From Diplosphaera chodatii (Eukaryota; Chlorophyta; Trebouxiophyceae; Prasiolales; Stichococcaceae), in the NCBI GenBank assembly GCA_032358165.1, contig JAALGY010000001.1:1984001-2048000 (forward strand): DNA of 64,000 nt. Direction: 5' to 3'. Under the pieces are notes generated by a model. The model did no database searches. It saw only the letters and a program-made list of their open reading frames with translations, and was not told the DNA's origin. Shown piece by piece: positions 1 to 11,457 of this stretch; position 1 is the stretch's first letter; each line of letters starts with the position of its first letter. Position numbers and translations under genes: made by a program.

Positions 1-541
1 CACAGCAAGCACGCGGACAGTGCACCTCTGGTTGCAGCGTGCAGCTGAACAGCTTTGGTTGCAAGATGCAGGCGACGGCAGGACTGAGACGAGCGTCTGT
101 TGTTGTTGATCGACAGCAATGGAAGCCCTGCTCAAGTGCTTATGGTTTGCACCAGTGTCCCGCTGCGCAGTGCTGTCTTGGGCTCTTGGCAGTGCATGAA
201 GACTACTGCAAATGTGCAAAACCCTGAGGCTACGCAACCCGTGGCTTGCACGTCGCATGGCTTGCAGTGTCTAAGCGTGCACTGCCCACATCTACCGTGT
301 CTGCCCAAAAGATTGCATCGTGTACATACCGTTACCGACGGTTTGGCGGGTGCCGGGGCGCGGGTGTCGGATAGCTTAGCGGTTGTGCACAAGCGATAAG
401 CTGCACGACAGGCCTGCGTGCCAGCAACAGTGTCAGGGAGGAACACACGCAGCTGGGCGTGTGAACATACATTCGCGAGTTCGGGCGCCTTGGCGGTGGC
501 CGATACAGCACCGGTCCAGTGCCAGCTAAGCCTGCAACGCA
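1..541. other. Upstream flank of the SHMT gene
   Basis: No exon can be supported here. Open frames exist on both strands but show no recognisable protein and no conserved splice pattern. The stretch presumably holds the SHMT promoter and 5' UTR and perhaps the tail of a gene outside the window. I saw no clear TATA box. Confidence 0.4.
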
Positions 542-3500
542 ATGGCTGGCATGCTGATGCGCCGTTCGCTGCAGCGGCTGGCGCCGTCTCTGCGGGCTGT
601 GGTGCGCCGTCAGCTTCAATGTGTCACGATCATGCGGAAGATGGCCGCGCTCGGTGCAGGAGGCTCTGGTGTTGTTGTTGCTGACCTGGTATCCTGCTCT
701 CCAGGGTGCTGCCAGCCACCGGTCATTCGCCGCACAGGTGAGCGCAGCGCAGCAAAAGGCCATTATGCCTTCCAGCTTGCAGGGGTGCAGGTCGCAGAGG
801 CGCCTGTGTGTGTATATGCCCGTGCCATGGGTGGCGGAGTGCGGCATCCGGTAACTGTGGTTGCCTGCCTGCCTGCAGGCTGAGCCCATCTCCAACGAGG
901 AGGAGTACAACAAGTTCGCCTCCAGCTCCGACCGCAGCCATGTCACGGTGCGGTGGTGACCAGCATCGATCTCTCGTCCATGGGGTCATGATGTTGTATG
1001 CTCTTGCTGTTATCGGCGCTCATGGTGACGATGGCAGTATGTTAATGCGTGCAGTGGCCCCAGGCGCTCAACAAGCACCTGCACGAGGTGGACCCCGAGC
1101 TGTATGACATCATCGAGAAGGAGAAGAACCGGCAGTGGAAGGTGCCTGCTCTTCTTGTCAATGGTCAGCTAAACCCTCAGCAGTCGTTGCAGCAGTCCCA
1201 ATGCAACACTTGCTGAAGTATGGCCTTTAGCATTCTGTACGTCAGCCACCGGAATAGCTCTGCTACGCAGTATGTCGTCGTACAACCCACAGGGCCTGGA
1301 GCTGATCCCCAGCGAGAATTTTGCGAGCGCCAGCGTGATGGACGCCGTGGGCAGCGTCATGACCAACAAGTACAGCGAGGGCTACCCGGGCGCCCGCTAC
1401 TACGGCGGCAACGAGTTTATCGACCAGGCCGAGTCGCTGTGCCAGGTGCGCCCAGTCGACAGCGGCGCCGGAAGCGTCAGAGCCTCACAGCACCTCGCGG
1501 AGTCGATTGTGCTGCACTTGCCCATACTGCCCATCTCCACCGTTCTTGGTTACACAGATGTGTCGCCAGCAAGGGATGTGCACATGGTTTACCCGATGTA
1601 AGCGCGTGATGGTATGCAGAGCCGGGCTCTGGAGGCGTTCCGGCTGGATCCCGAGAAGTGGGGCGTCAACGTGCAGTCGCTGTCCGGCTCGCCCGCCAAC
1701 TTCCAGGTGCTGCGTAAAGCAAGCCAGCCAACAGCTGGTTGATCTTGCAGCCTGAAGTGGGGCTGTCAGGCGCTGCTGCAGTCGAGGATAGATGGCGGCA
1801 TCTTCAGAAAGCGCCCTGTGTGCACCAAGTAGACGCACTTTGAAGCATCGGGGCTTCCGCTGCTCAGCAGCGCTGCCTCCCGCTGTGCAGGTGTTCACAG
1901 CGCTGCTGCAGCCGCACGAGCGCATCATGGGCCTGGACCTGCCGCACGGCGGCCACCTGAGCCACGGCTTCCAGACCGACGCCAAGAAGATCTCGGCCGT
2001 CTCCATCTTCTTTGAGGTGAGAGAACACAGCAAACTGTGACAGTCCTACTATCACCCAGAGCTCATACACCCTTTGATTATCTCTCCCGTGAGGGAAACC
2101 TTGCGACTACCATCCCGAGCACCACCCCTCTCTTGCCTGTGAGCCTGTACACCTACGGAGTGGTGTTCTGCAATGCAGACGCTGCCATACCGGCTGGATG
2201 AGAGCACTGGCTTGATCGACTACGATGCCCTTGAGCAGACAGCCACCCTCTACCGGCCCAAGGTGCGGCCCCTCAATCGCTGCCAAATATTGCTGTAGAT
2301 GGGGTTGCAATGTCTCCCGACATTTCTCCTGCTCGTGTGCAATGTTCACTACCACTTGAGGGTCACTCCATGACAAGCAAATGTGGTCATCACCTTGCTC
2401 CTGCAGATCCTCATTGCTGGCACATCAGCGTACGCACGGGCCATCGACTATGGCCGCATGCGCAAGATCGCCGACGCCAGCAAGGCGTACCTGCTGGCTG
2501 ACATGGCGCACATCAGCGGCCTGGTCGCAGCAGGTCAGCAACCTGGCGCGGAAGCGCTTCTCATGCTGCGGCTGCAGACAGGCACTGCAGATGGGCAGCG
2601 CAGCGGGGTTTGCTGACGTAATTGCCTGCAGCTTGTAGTTTGGCCAATGTTCTACATGGACATGCTGTACGCTGCAGGCGTTGTGCCGTCGCCATTTGAC
2701 CACGCTGACATCGTGACCACCACCACGCACAAGTCGCTGCGCGGCCCCCGCGGCGCCATGATCTTCTACCGCAAGGTGAAGCCTGGATGCCTTGGAATTG
2801 CTGCAAGTCTGTCTTCTCAGTACTTCAGCATGCACCTCGCGCACCCTCACACCGTCACTCTCGCTCAGCTGCTGTGTTCCAGATCACGACTTGCTGTGCC
2901 GCTGTGTCTTGGCAGGGCGTGCGGGGCCAGACCAAGAAGGGCGAGGACATCATGTACGACCTGGACTCCAAGATCAACTTCTCCGTGTTCCCCGGACTCC
3001 AGGTGGGTGTCGAGCAGCAGCACATGTTAGCCACTCGTTGTCAAGACCGTCTGAAGCTTGCCATAAGTGTCCTGCTGAGGGACGATGTTTGACGGCTGTG
3101 GCTCATGCTGCAGGGTGGACCACACAACCACACCATCAGCGGCCTCGCCTGCGCGCTGAAGCAGGCCACCACCCCCGAGTTCAAGGAGTACCAGGAGCAG
3201 GCAAGCCAGCAGGAGTTTGCCTGATATCCGGCACATGCTTGCCGTCTCATGCACGGCTGCACGGCTGCCAGCGCTGTCCGCCTGGGGTTTCGAGTTATGG
3301 CAAGCGATTCTCCAATCTGTGGCTGATGCAGATGCTGTGTGCAATGCAGGTGCTGCGCAACTCCAAGGCCATGGCTGACCGGCTGCAGGAGCACGGCTAC
3401 AGCCTGGTGTCTGGTGGTGTGTACATGTGCAGATTGCCCCCTTGCACCCCAATATCCCGTTCATGAAGAGCATCTCACACCATTCCTGTGGGGAGGGCCG

Positions 3501-4638
3501 CTCACTGCCCAGTGTTATGACCAGCACAAGCGACAGGAGACTATCTCACTGACTCCCACCTGGCGCCTGCCAAGCATCCAGCTGCAGGGGTCCGTCTGGC
3601 ACCGACCAAGCTGAAAGCTCTGATGGGTCCTCTGTCTCTGGTAGAAAGGCATTTCCCCTGGTGAAGAGGCATTCCCCTTTACGCCGGCCCGCAGGCACGG
3701 AGAACCACCTGGTGCTGGTGGATCTGAAGCCGCAGGGCGTGGACGGCAGCCGCGTGGAGCGCGTGCTGGAGCTGGCCCACATCGCCGCCAATAAGAACAC
3801 CGTGCCCGGCGACAAGTCCGCCATGGTGCGCGTCTGCCGCCACGCCCTTGTCTGGGTTGTAGCATACAGAAGTGTATTTGTAGCTGGGGCACGCTGCGGT
3901 TGACATGTGCAAGCATGACAGGTGCAAGCATGCCCGGTGAACTCTGGTGCACATCTGCCTGTGGCCCATGACCTAGTGCTCTGGACTACAGCAGCGTGCG
4001 TCCGTGCCTGTAGAGTACCCATGTCTCCGTATCTCATCTCGATCGTATGCGTGCCATCAGGTGCCGGGCGGCCTGCGGATGGGCGCGCCGGCGCTGACAT
4101 CCCGCGGCTTCGTGGAGTCCGACTTCCGGCAGGTCGCCGACTTCGTGCACAGGCGCGCCGCAGCAGCAGCAGCACTTGCTGCCCTGCCCTGTGGTGGTGT
4201 CTTGAATTCTGTGGATGCGATATCTGCACATGTCAACGGCCTGCATCTCCCAGAACCTCCCTGGCTCTGGCATCTGCACTGCAATCAGTCAAGCCGGTCG
4301 CGCCTGAAAATTTGCATATGGGCACCCCCAGGGGCGTGGAGATTGCCAAGGAGCTGAAGGAGGCGTCCGGCCCCAAGCTGAAGGACTTCCGCGCGATGCT
4401 GGAGCAGGGCGTCCCGCAGCCCATCGAGGACCTCCGGATGGATGTGATGCTCTGCTCTGCCCATGGCTGACAGCTTTGCCTGTTGCTCCTGACGTTGCCG
4501 TCTGCACCGTTCCCAGGTGCATGCATGTCGGCGGCAACCTAATCTCCAATGTGTATGGTGCTCCTGCAGGTGGAGGAGTTTGCCAAGAGCTTCCCGACCA
4601 TCGGCTTCGAGAAGGCGTCCATGCGCTACAAGGACTAG
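542..4638 (+). CDS. SHMT: Serine hydroxymethyltransferase, organellar (probably mitochondrial), 17 exons
   Basis: PLP enzyme interconverting serine + tetrahydrofolate and glycine + 5,10-methylene-THF; in the mitochondrion it works with glycine decarboxylase. Exons: 542-601, 705-737, 879-947, 1055-1141, 1293-1445, 1620-1706, 1891-2016, 2179-2262, 2407-2533, 2678-2775, 2916-3002, 3114-3200, 3350-3416, 3695-3825, 4061-4152, 4332-4443, 4570-4638. They join without a stop into 522 residues, the usual length for plant organellar SHMT. Landmarks: Arg/Ser/Leu-rich presequence ([20 protein letters not shown], then a RSFAAQ-like site), [47 protein letters not shown] and the PLP-lysine motif [10 protein letters not shown] (K294). 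The start was chosen because it gives the presequence and an in-frame join through exons 1-3 to VTWPQALN. The intron after exon 12 has a GC donor (GCAAGC); the one after exon 15 seems to have GC too (AG|GCGCGC), forced by the frame. Mitochondrial rather than plastid targeting is inferred. Confidence 0.95.
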
Positions 4639-4905
4639 AGGATGCCGGAGGATGTGACGAGAGCAGTCAACACTAGGAGGGGTGCAAGAGAACTCGGGAG
4701 AAGCAAGGGAGCAGACATCGGGCAACACACGCTGGCCTCTGCCACTTTTATCGAACATCCAAGCTTACAACGCACTGATATATTGTACTGCACCGCAAGC
4801 TGCACATTGATTTTGGAACGCGAGGAAGAAGCTGTGTGTCGGATTGTGCACTGTTCAGTCTGGGGGCATGACGGCTGAGTGGCGGCGTCACTGCCTGCTG
4901 TCATC

Positions 4906-4910
4906 TGTAA
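4906..4910 (+). terminator. TGTAA poly(A) signal of SHMT
   Basis: TGTAA, the usual chlorophyte poly(A) signal, lies 268 nt after the SHMT stop. No other TGTAA lies nearer the stop. Assignment is inferred from motif and distance. Confidence 0.5.
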
Positions 4911-5026
4911 AGCTTCACAATGTGCGCCAAACCCGGAAACGATGCCCATCCACGCATAGTCAACAGCTGCCGTTGCGTCTGCACTCTCGGCAGCAGGGCA
5001 CAGCGGCTTCGAAGCAGGTTGGCCGG

Positions 5027-5043
5027 TTCACTGCAGGGTGCGC
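5027..5043 (+). promoter_or_regulatory. Recurrent upstream block, copy U1
   Basis: CACTGCAGGGTGCGC-like block about 210 bp before the first Met of U1, the counterpart of the block found before the other copies. Role unknown: promoter element, transcription start region, or acceptor of a 5' UTR intron. Confidence 0.35.
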
Positions 5044-5252
5044 ATGATCCACCATGCAATGTCGGTAGCTCAGGACATGCTGCACATACGAATCTTGACG
5101 TCGTCTACACACATCGCCAGCTGAGGCAGACCACCTGTGCAAGCTGCTGGAACTGCTCGTCGCATCGCAGTGAGGGCCACAGCAGGTGCCGCGGGCAGTT
5201 GCGCCGCCGTTGCTGCAACCTCCTCAATGCTGCCAGCATAGCGCCTGACAAC

Positions 5253-8200
5253 ATGGAGCTCTGGGGGCAGTTAGCAAGAGTGGTTTCCGCCGAGTTTTAC
5301 GCGGACCCGCTGAACCGCCCAGCCGATGGTCATGACCCTCATACAGAGTATGAGAGGCTCGGCGCCATTGTGGACCGCACATGCAGGTGTGGTGCTCATC
5401 GACCCATGTCATCTGCAAGATTTGAAAGTAAAGCGTCGTCTGACAGAGTGACCGTGTTCAGATGCCCTAACCTGCGACCGATCGACGTTTTCAAAGGTAC
5501 CTGCAACAAACAGCCTGATTTGCATGTGCGCAGCACCGTCGCAAAGCACGATGCCATCAAATACATGACCGCAATACCTGCAGTCCTGCTGGTACTGACG
5601 GAGCACAAAACACTGAACGTGGCCGCCTCAGCGCTGTGTGCACTCGGGGCCAAGCTGCAGGAGCCGGCACCCAAGGTGAGCGGGAGTCGGTTTGATGCCT
5701 GAAGCCGACACCGTTGATGGTCTGTACCCCAGTCAGTAGCTTACCACCCTCCCTGTGAAGCTGCATGGCACTGTGCGCCTGCAGATTCGGATTTCAAGGG
5801 AGAAGCTGCGAAGGGGCGGGGTGTCCGTAATGCTCTGGACCGCCAGGTCGGGACTTCCCGCTTTGGGCAGGTGAGCCAGTGTCTGATGCCCATCTCCCAA
5901 AGACGCTGCGCCACATGCACCCGCTGCATGCTCACGTAAACGCACAGGCAGCGAGGGTACATCATCATTGCCTGATGTGGCTTCATCTGGAGCGGCAGGG
6001 CACTGCGTCGCCCAGGTCTCATGGCCGCGGCAGACGCTATCCTGCCGGACGCCGTCAGCGTCTTGGTCCTTGATGTGCTGGCGACCGTGGAGGACCTGAC
6101 AGATGACCTGTCGTCCTGGCAGAAGGCGTGCTCGCTGCTGCAGCCGGCAGCCGTTGGGTGCCTCAGGTGAGCAGGCTGACACATATGTACAGCAGAGCAC
6201 AGCATGCTTGTGGGTGCTGGGAGCTGCCAGCTCGTGCTGCTCATCGTTCAGACGGTACGTACATGCAGAACACCTGCACCAGCTGCACCTGCACCGGCAC
6301 CGGCAATACAACATGTCCACATTGCAGGCAGGCCGTTATCCTTCCGGCGGGGTTGAACCGCGAAGTAGCCACCGCTGCACGTTGGGCTGCACGCCTTGCC
6401 TGGACCGCTGTTGCAGGCAAGCCGCTGCTGCACACAGGGTCGCCATGCCGATTTGTCATCTGCACCCCCTAGACTGCCAGGATAGGCCCTTGCAGTGCGC
6501 AGTCCCGCATTGCGCAGCCTTCAGAAGTGAGAGCCTACCCAAGTGATGTGCTGTCCAGTTGCAGCAGCATAGCACTGCGAACCCTGCGCCTGCAGAGAGA
6601 GGTCTGCCTGGCGCCGAGCCGCTGGTGCTGCAGCTCCTGGAGCTGTGTCGTGCTGGGTTCGAGGCAGATGCCTGGGCGCCCCAACCAGCTGCAGCAAGCA
6701 AAGCCGATGCACCAGATGCAGATGCCAAGACAGCGGCAGCTGCCTCTGCCGGACCGGCAGCAGGCAGTGATGCAGCGGATGCTGATGCCTCCAACAGTGG
6801 CGCAGCGGTTGACGGGAGCGACCGCGGGGGCCTATTACCCTGGGCAGCGCCGCTGCATGACACGCTGCAGGCGCTGGTCGCAATGTGGACTGGCGGGGAG
6901 GAGATCACTGACGCCGCTGCCACAGCAGCCGTCCACGCCGCACTTGCGGTGACCAAGGTCGAGATGGCTGCAAAGTACCCGCCGGCGCTGCCAGGGCGCG
7001 GCGTGGCGGTCCTGCCTGCATCAGACGCCCGGCTGTGCAGAGTTATTGAGCTGCTGTTGCGCCTGCGGGGACCGGCAGCCGCAGCAGTGCATCGGACCCT
7101 GCTCCAGCAGCTGACCTGCAACCTGGCGCCTACGACCGCTGCCCTGGTGCACGCCTATCCTGTGCCCACGGCGGCAGCCGACAGCGGCGGGCACGCCGCA
7201 TCAGGTGCGCCCGCACACCAGCCGGCGGACCCGGCGGGCGATGCAGCGCCGCCGCCGCCCTGTGGGGGCGCAGCAGAAGCTGCAGACCGACTGGAGCCCG
7301 TGCCGACCAGCTCTGGCCCTGGCGCTCTGGCGGCGCTGATCTGCATGGGCACCTGCATCCAGGGCGTCACCGACGCCTACCTCAGGAGCAGGGATCTGCA
7401 GCCGCTGCTGGCGCCGGGGTGTGACTTGGGTCGGGCGTCGGCGGCGGCTGTCGCTGGAGCTCTGATGGACGTTGCATGCCTGGGCATGCGCGGCGCGCCC
7501 GCTGCGAGTGCAGAGGAGCGGTTGTCAGCGCTGGTGGCGGCCGCGACATTCGCCGGCACCGCCGCCGCGCTGCTGCGGCTGTTTGTGGCAGCTGGTTTGG
7601 AGGTCCTGCAGCAGACAGCCGGTGTGGAGCTGATGGTGGCCTTGGCCGCACACATGGCGCCCGCCCCATGCGAAGACCTGCTGCAACTATTCCAGGTCAG
7701 CTGCCAGTGCTGCTCTCAGTGTCACGCATGCTGTCAGTGTGAGGGGCATGTGCGAGGCACTGTCTTTGCAGAGTCGTGTGCATACATGGATTGGAACTCT
7801 GTCATCTCGGTGCACTTCGAGGCACTACACACACTATCTTGGCCACGCAGTGTCACCCTGCCGCTGGTAGCAACTCTGGCTTCGACTTTTTCAGGCTATT
7901 CCCGGCCCCAGGGACGGGTACCGAGAAGCTGGCCAAGCGCTGACTGCAGCCATTGAGCTGGTGTCAGCAGCAGGGGAGGGCAGCAGTGGTCTGGCATCTC
8001 ACAGCGGCAGGAAGCAGCAGCAGGGGCAGCAGCAGGGGCAGCAGCTGCCGCGGTCCCTCATCCATGCAGCATGTGTCGGGGCCGTGGCTCTCACACGTGA
8101 GTGCTGTTGACTTGCAGCGCGAGTGGTCAAGTGTCCACAGTTACAAGCTCTCAACATACAAGTGGGAGCTGTTATTGGTTGGTGAATGCTCCAGCTGTTC

Positions 8201-10667
8201 CCTTGTGGTCGTGATGACACTTTGAAGTTTGCTTCAAGGCGACTTGAGCTGAGATACATTTTAACGTTTGTCTTATGGTGGATGACGCAGTCTGCAGATG
8301 CCGCAGGCCTGCTGTCACTCTCGCCACACTTTCCGCTTGTGGAGTGCAGGGGACAGCACACGGCCAATCATCGTGGCGACCCAGTCCGAGAGTCCCGAAC
8401 ACGGGTACCGCGCCATGCAGCAGGGTGCCAAGCTCGTTGTTCGCCTGCTACACGCATTTGGGACCCCGGCGGCGCGACAACTCACAGCCGCAAATACTGC
8501 GGGGCACCTGATCACGATACTGGAGGTGTGCTGCTGTGCTCACAAGTGAGTGGCAACGGCCACGTCGTCAATCCTGCTTCCAGCTGCACAAGTCGAAGTT
8601 GCATGTGGGGTCCAAAACGAGAGAACCACCACTCTCAAGTGAGCGATGTGTAGCTGATCTCGATGTGTTGGCATTGTGCTTGACAAAGTGGTGCCTTCGG
8701 GTGTTGTGTGCTGATTTTCTATCACTTCGTTGTTGCAGCATCTTGCAGAGGGCCCCTGGTACTACCCGCAGATCGTGCCGGCCGTTGCATCACTGTGCCA
8801 GGCGCTCGCGCTGCTCATCCAGCAGGTGTTGAAGCCCCTGCTGCATTGCATGCACCCCTGCCTTCAGGCTGTTCCAGCACGTTCTCCTCGCACTGTGAGG
8901 TGTATTGGCATGTGCCCACACAAAATTGCTGGTGGGCATGCATTCATACTGGCATGACAGGTGACTGCGTCTGTGATTGCACCTGGCATCATTGCAACCA
9001 CAGCACGGTGGCCACCAACACGCTCTTTTGGAAACGCTGCTCTCAGCCACCCGTTCCGCTTTTGCTGCTGACCCCTGCACTCCTACTTTTGCATCGTGCA
9101 GTTCCCTGAAGGCTACCGGACGTATGTTAGCACGGGCACCCGTGCTTGGCCGCCATTTGCAGCGTATGCACGTGGATGCCTCTGAAGTGTGCAGGCTTCA
9201 CATGCACATGCCAAAGCATGTAAACGGTCTGACGCATGATATGAAGCTGAGCAGGCTTCATGCTGATCAGCCAGCACCTGCCAGAAGCAGTGTGCCTGCG
9301 GTTCAGTATCCATCGGTCAGAAGTGAACTGCCAATGCCACTGCTGTGCCATGGGTCCGAACAGCAGGCTGAGCTGCAATTCTGTACTGTGCAGCAAGCGC
9401 AGCAACAGCCTGCGTCACGGTTTTTCCTCCTCACAACAGCTATCTCAGAAGTGACGCAGGCAGTGGAGGATGCGAGACAAGGTGGGGCGATGCTGCATCC
9501 GTATGGTTGAGGTGTCAATTGAGTCCTCAACTGAGGGTTCCAGCTGCCCTGTTGGTCTGCTCAGTGGGGGGAGGCTGGATGGACATCCTGTGACAGTGCA
9601 TTTTCCAATGACCCTCCAGGGGCGCTGCAGACGTCAGAAAGCAGAGCAGGAGACGGCATTGAGGCCAGGGCTTTGGGAAATGGCTCCAGCCAAGTACCAC
9701 TTTCCGATGCGACTGCCCGCAGTAGCGCCGCATCTGGGGCGCACCAGGCACCAGCACCAGCAGCAGCAGCAGGCAAGACGGCAGGCCCCCCACAGCGGAC
9801 AGCTGCAGACGCCGATGCAGCCATGGCTGCCCTCCTGCTATGTGCGTCTATGTTGATGTGTGAATGCCCTAACTGCCGGCGCAAGCTTTGCCTACATGGT
9901 GCCCCCCTGTCGTGCTAGTCCGCCATCATTACACATCATCTTCAAGGTGCTCTCTGGTCTCGTGTCGGCATGTCCATGCCAAGCAATGGCCAGGACCCAT
10001 TTTGTTTGTCAGCTGGCCCATGAGTCAAGAGTCGGGGCCTGCTTCTAGCCACGTCCGTGAACACATGTAACCTGCCCACGCTGGGATTTGGTGGATGCAG
10101 GCCGAGGAGGAGGGCCATGTACCAGCAGCTGCACCCAGCAAAGCAGCGCTCAAGCGTGCCCGCAAGAAGGCCGCCGCTGCCGCCGCTGCGCAAACTGTTG
10201 GAGAGCCTTCGGACGGCTCGGCAATGCCAGCATCCCCCAGCGAAGTGCAGAGCCTGGCCCCCGCAGCTGCAAGACATGTGCCAGCCGACAGCAGTGACAG
10301 CATGACTGCGCGGCCCACAAGTGCAGCGCCAGCAGAAGCGGGCGGGACACCATTTGACCCAGTCGCCAGCGCTGCATCAGCGGAGAGGGGCATGCAGGGC
10401 CTGCAGCTCCATGATGCCTCTTCAGCCAGCGGCGCCTCACAGCTGGCTCCAGTGCCGGGGTGGATGATATGCCCGCTGACGCACGCCGTCCTGGTCGACC
10501 CTGTGGTATGCATCGGCGACGGGCAGACATATGAGCGGGCCGCAATCCTGCAGTGGCTGGCTGCATCCGACACATCACCCGTGACAGGGCAGCCGCTGGC
10601 GTCACGGGACCTGCTGCCCAACCACGCGCTGCGCAGCATCATCCAGGCAGCGCAGGCGCAGCCCTGA
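5253..10667 (+). CDS. U-box E3 ligase paralogue U1, probably degenerate
   Basis: First array copy. Exons: 5253-5386, 5534-5675, 5785-5870, 5999-6166, 6328-6416, 6596-7695, 7895-8096, 8350-8525, 8739-8825, about 9102-9176, 9394-9481, 9620-9837, 10101-10667. The U-box (10461-10657: CPLTHAVLVDPVVC, GQTYERAA, QWLAAS, SPVTGQP, LLPNHALRSII) is complete and keeps the Trp. Three defects stand out. The Met that starts U2 (MAPDNMEYW) is ATA here, so the first Met is four residues later. Exon 10 lacks a usable GT at its end (reads ...cgtggatgcctctga). At the end of exon 12 an extra CTAT (9838-9841) moves the GTGCGT donor out of frame relative to exon 13. Skipping exon 10 would keep the frame because it is phase 0-0; the exon 12 defect would not be cured. 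An internal ATG just before exon 13 (10095) could start a short U-box-only protein. Closest relative: U2. Confidence 0.75.
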
Positions 10668-11457
10668 GAACAACAAGGATAGTTGGCGGATATTCGGTGG
10701 GTCAGTAGGCTGGCATGCAATTCTGAATGGCGTCCACAGCTGACGCCGAGGAAGGCTTCGCTTGGCTGGCAACCCGATGCCTAGCATGCTCCTTGCTGCC
10801 GGCCCTGCCAGCTTTGGGTCGTACATCAGCATTCAGATGCTTTGCCACCTAACAGATAGATAGAGATACATCTAGGGACTCTGGTGGCATCCACACACTT
10901 ACGGGGTCATCTGCAGGGTTGACGTTTTGCATGTGGAATCAGATGCTGTGCCAGCTCACAGCGATTTGTTTCGCAGACTCCGGACCATGACTCTGTGCAG
11001 CAGGAGCAAATGTGTGTTGGTGGTTTGGACTTGAGAGTGTGATGAGTGTATCAGTATGTGCCTGCGTTGTACCCATGCAGCATCGGGCCATCGGCTTCTG
11101 CCCGTGGTGAAATGCCTGCTGAAGTGGTAGGACACTTGCGTCAAGGTCAAAGGTGTGATAAGGTGCCAAACCTCATAATCGTATGCGCCAACACAGCAGG
11201 ATTGCAGGCATTACCGAGGCAGCATGCACAGCATTAAGATCAGTCACCTGCTGCAGGGTGGGCCTCAATCCATGTGCAGAAAAGTCACAGTAGTCACATC
11301 TCGTTTCCACCTGCATGTTCAGTCGTCGCAGGAAGGGCCTGCGTGCAGCTGCTTATGTTGCTCGTTGCATCATCGCCGCGGGGTCTCTGCAAGGACCATT
11401 TGCACCAGCAGCACCTTTGATTCACTGCCGTCCTGCGCCATCCTCAGTGCTGTTGAC
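10668..11457. other. Spacer U1-U2
   Basis: No gene seen. Similar along much of its length to the U2-U3 spacer, for example the stretches at 10698-10847 and 16748-16907 that share ATCAGCATTCAGATGCTTTG. The duplicated unit therefore includes the spacer. No TGTAA was found at the usual distance from the stop. Confidence 0.6.
11218..11264 (+). promoter_or_regulatory. Recurrent upstream block, copy U2
   Basis: GGCAGCATGCACAGCAT followed by CTGCTGCAGGGTGGGC, ending 193 bp before the U2 ATG. The same two-part arrangement precedes U3, U6 and U8. Function unknown. Confidence 0.45.

Larger units (their letters stand above)
4639..5252. other. SHMT 3' UTR and spacer before U1
   Basis: Holds the SHMT 3' UTR with its TGTAA, then the upstream block of the U-box array. 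A + strand frame open from 4920 runs into U1 exon 1, but its upstream part (Cys/Arg-rich) has no counterpart in the other copies and is not taken as coding. Confidence 0.5.

Noticed and set aside
4920..5702. 260-codon + strand frame that includes U1 exon 1
   Set aside because: The part before 5253 has no counterpart in other copies, and its end runs past conserved exon 1 and exon 2 splice sites.
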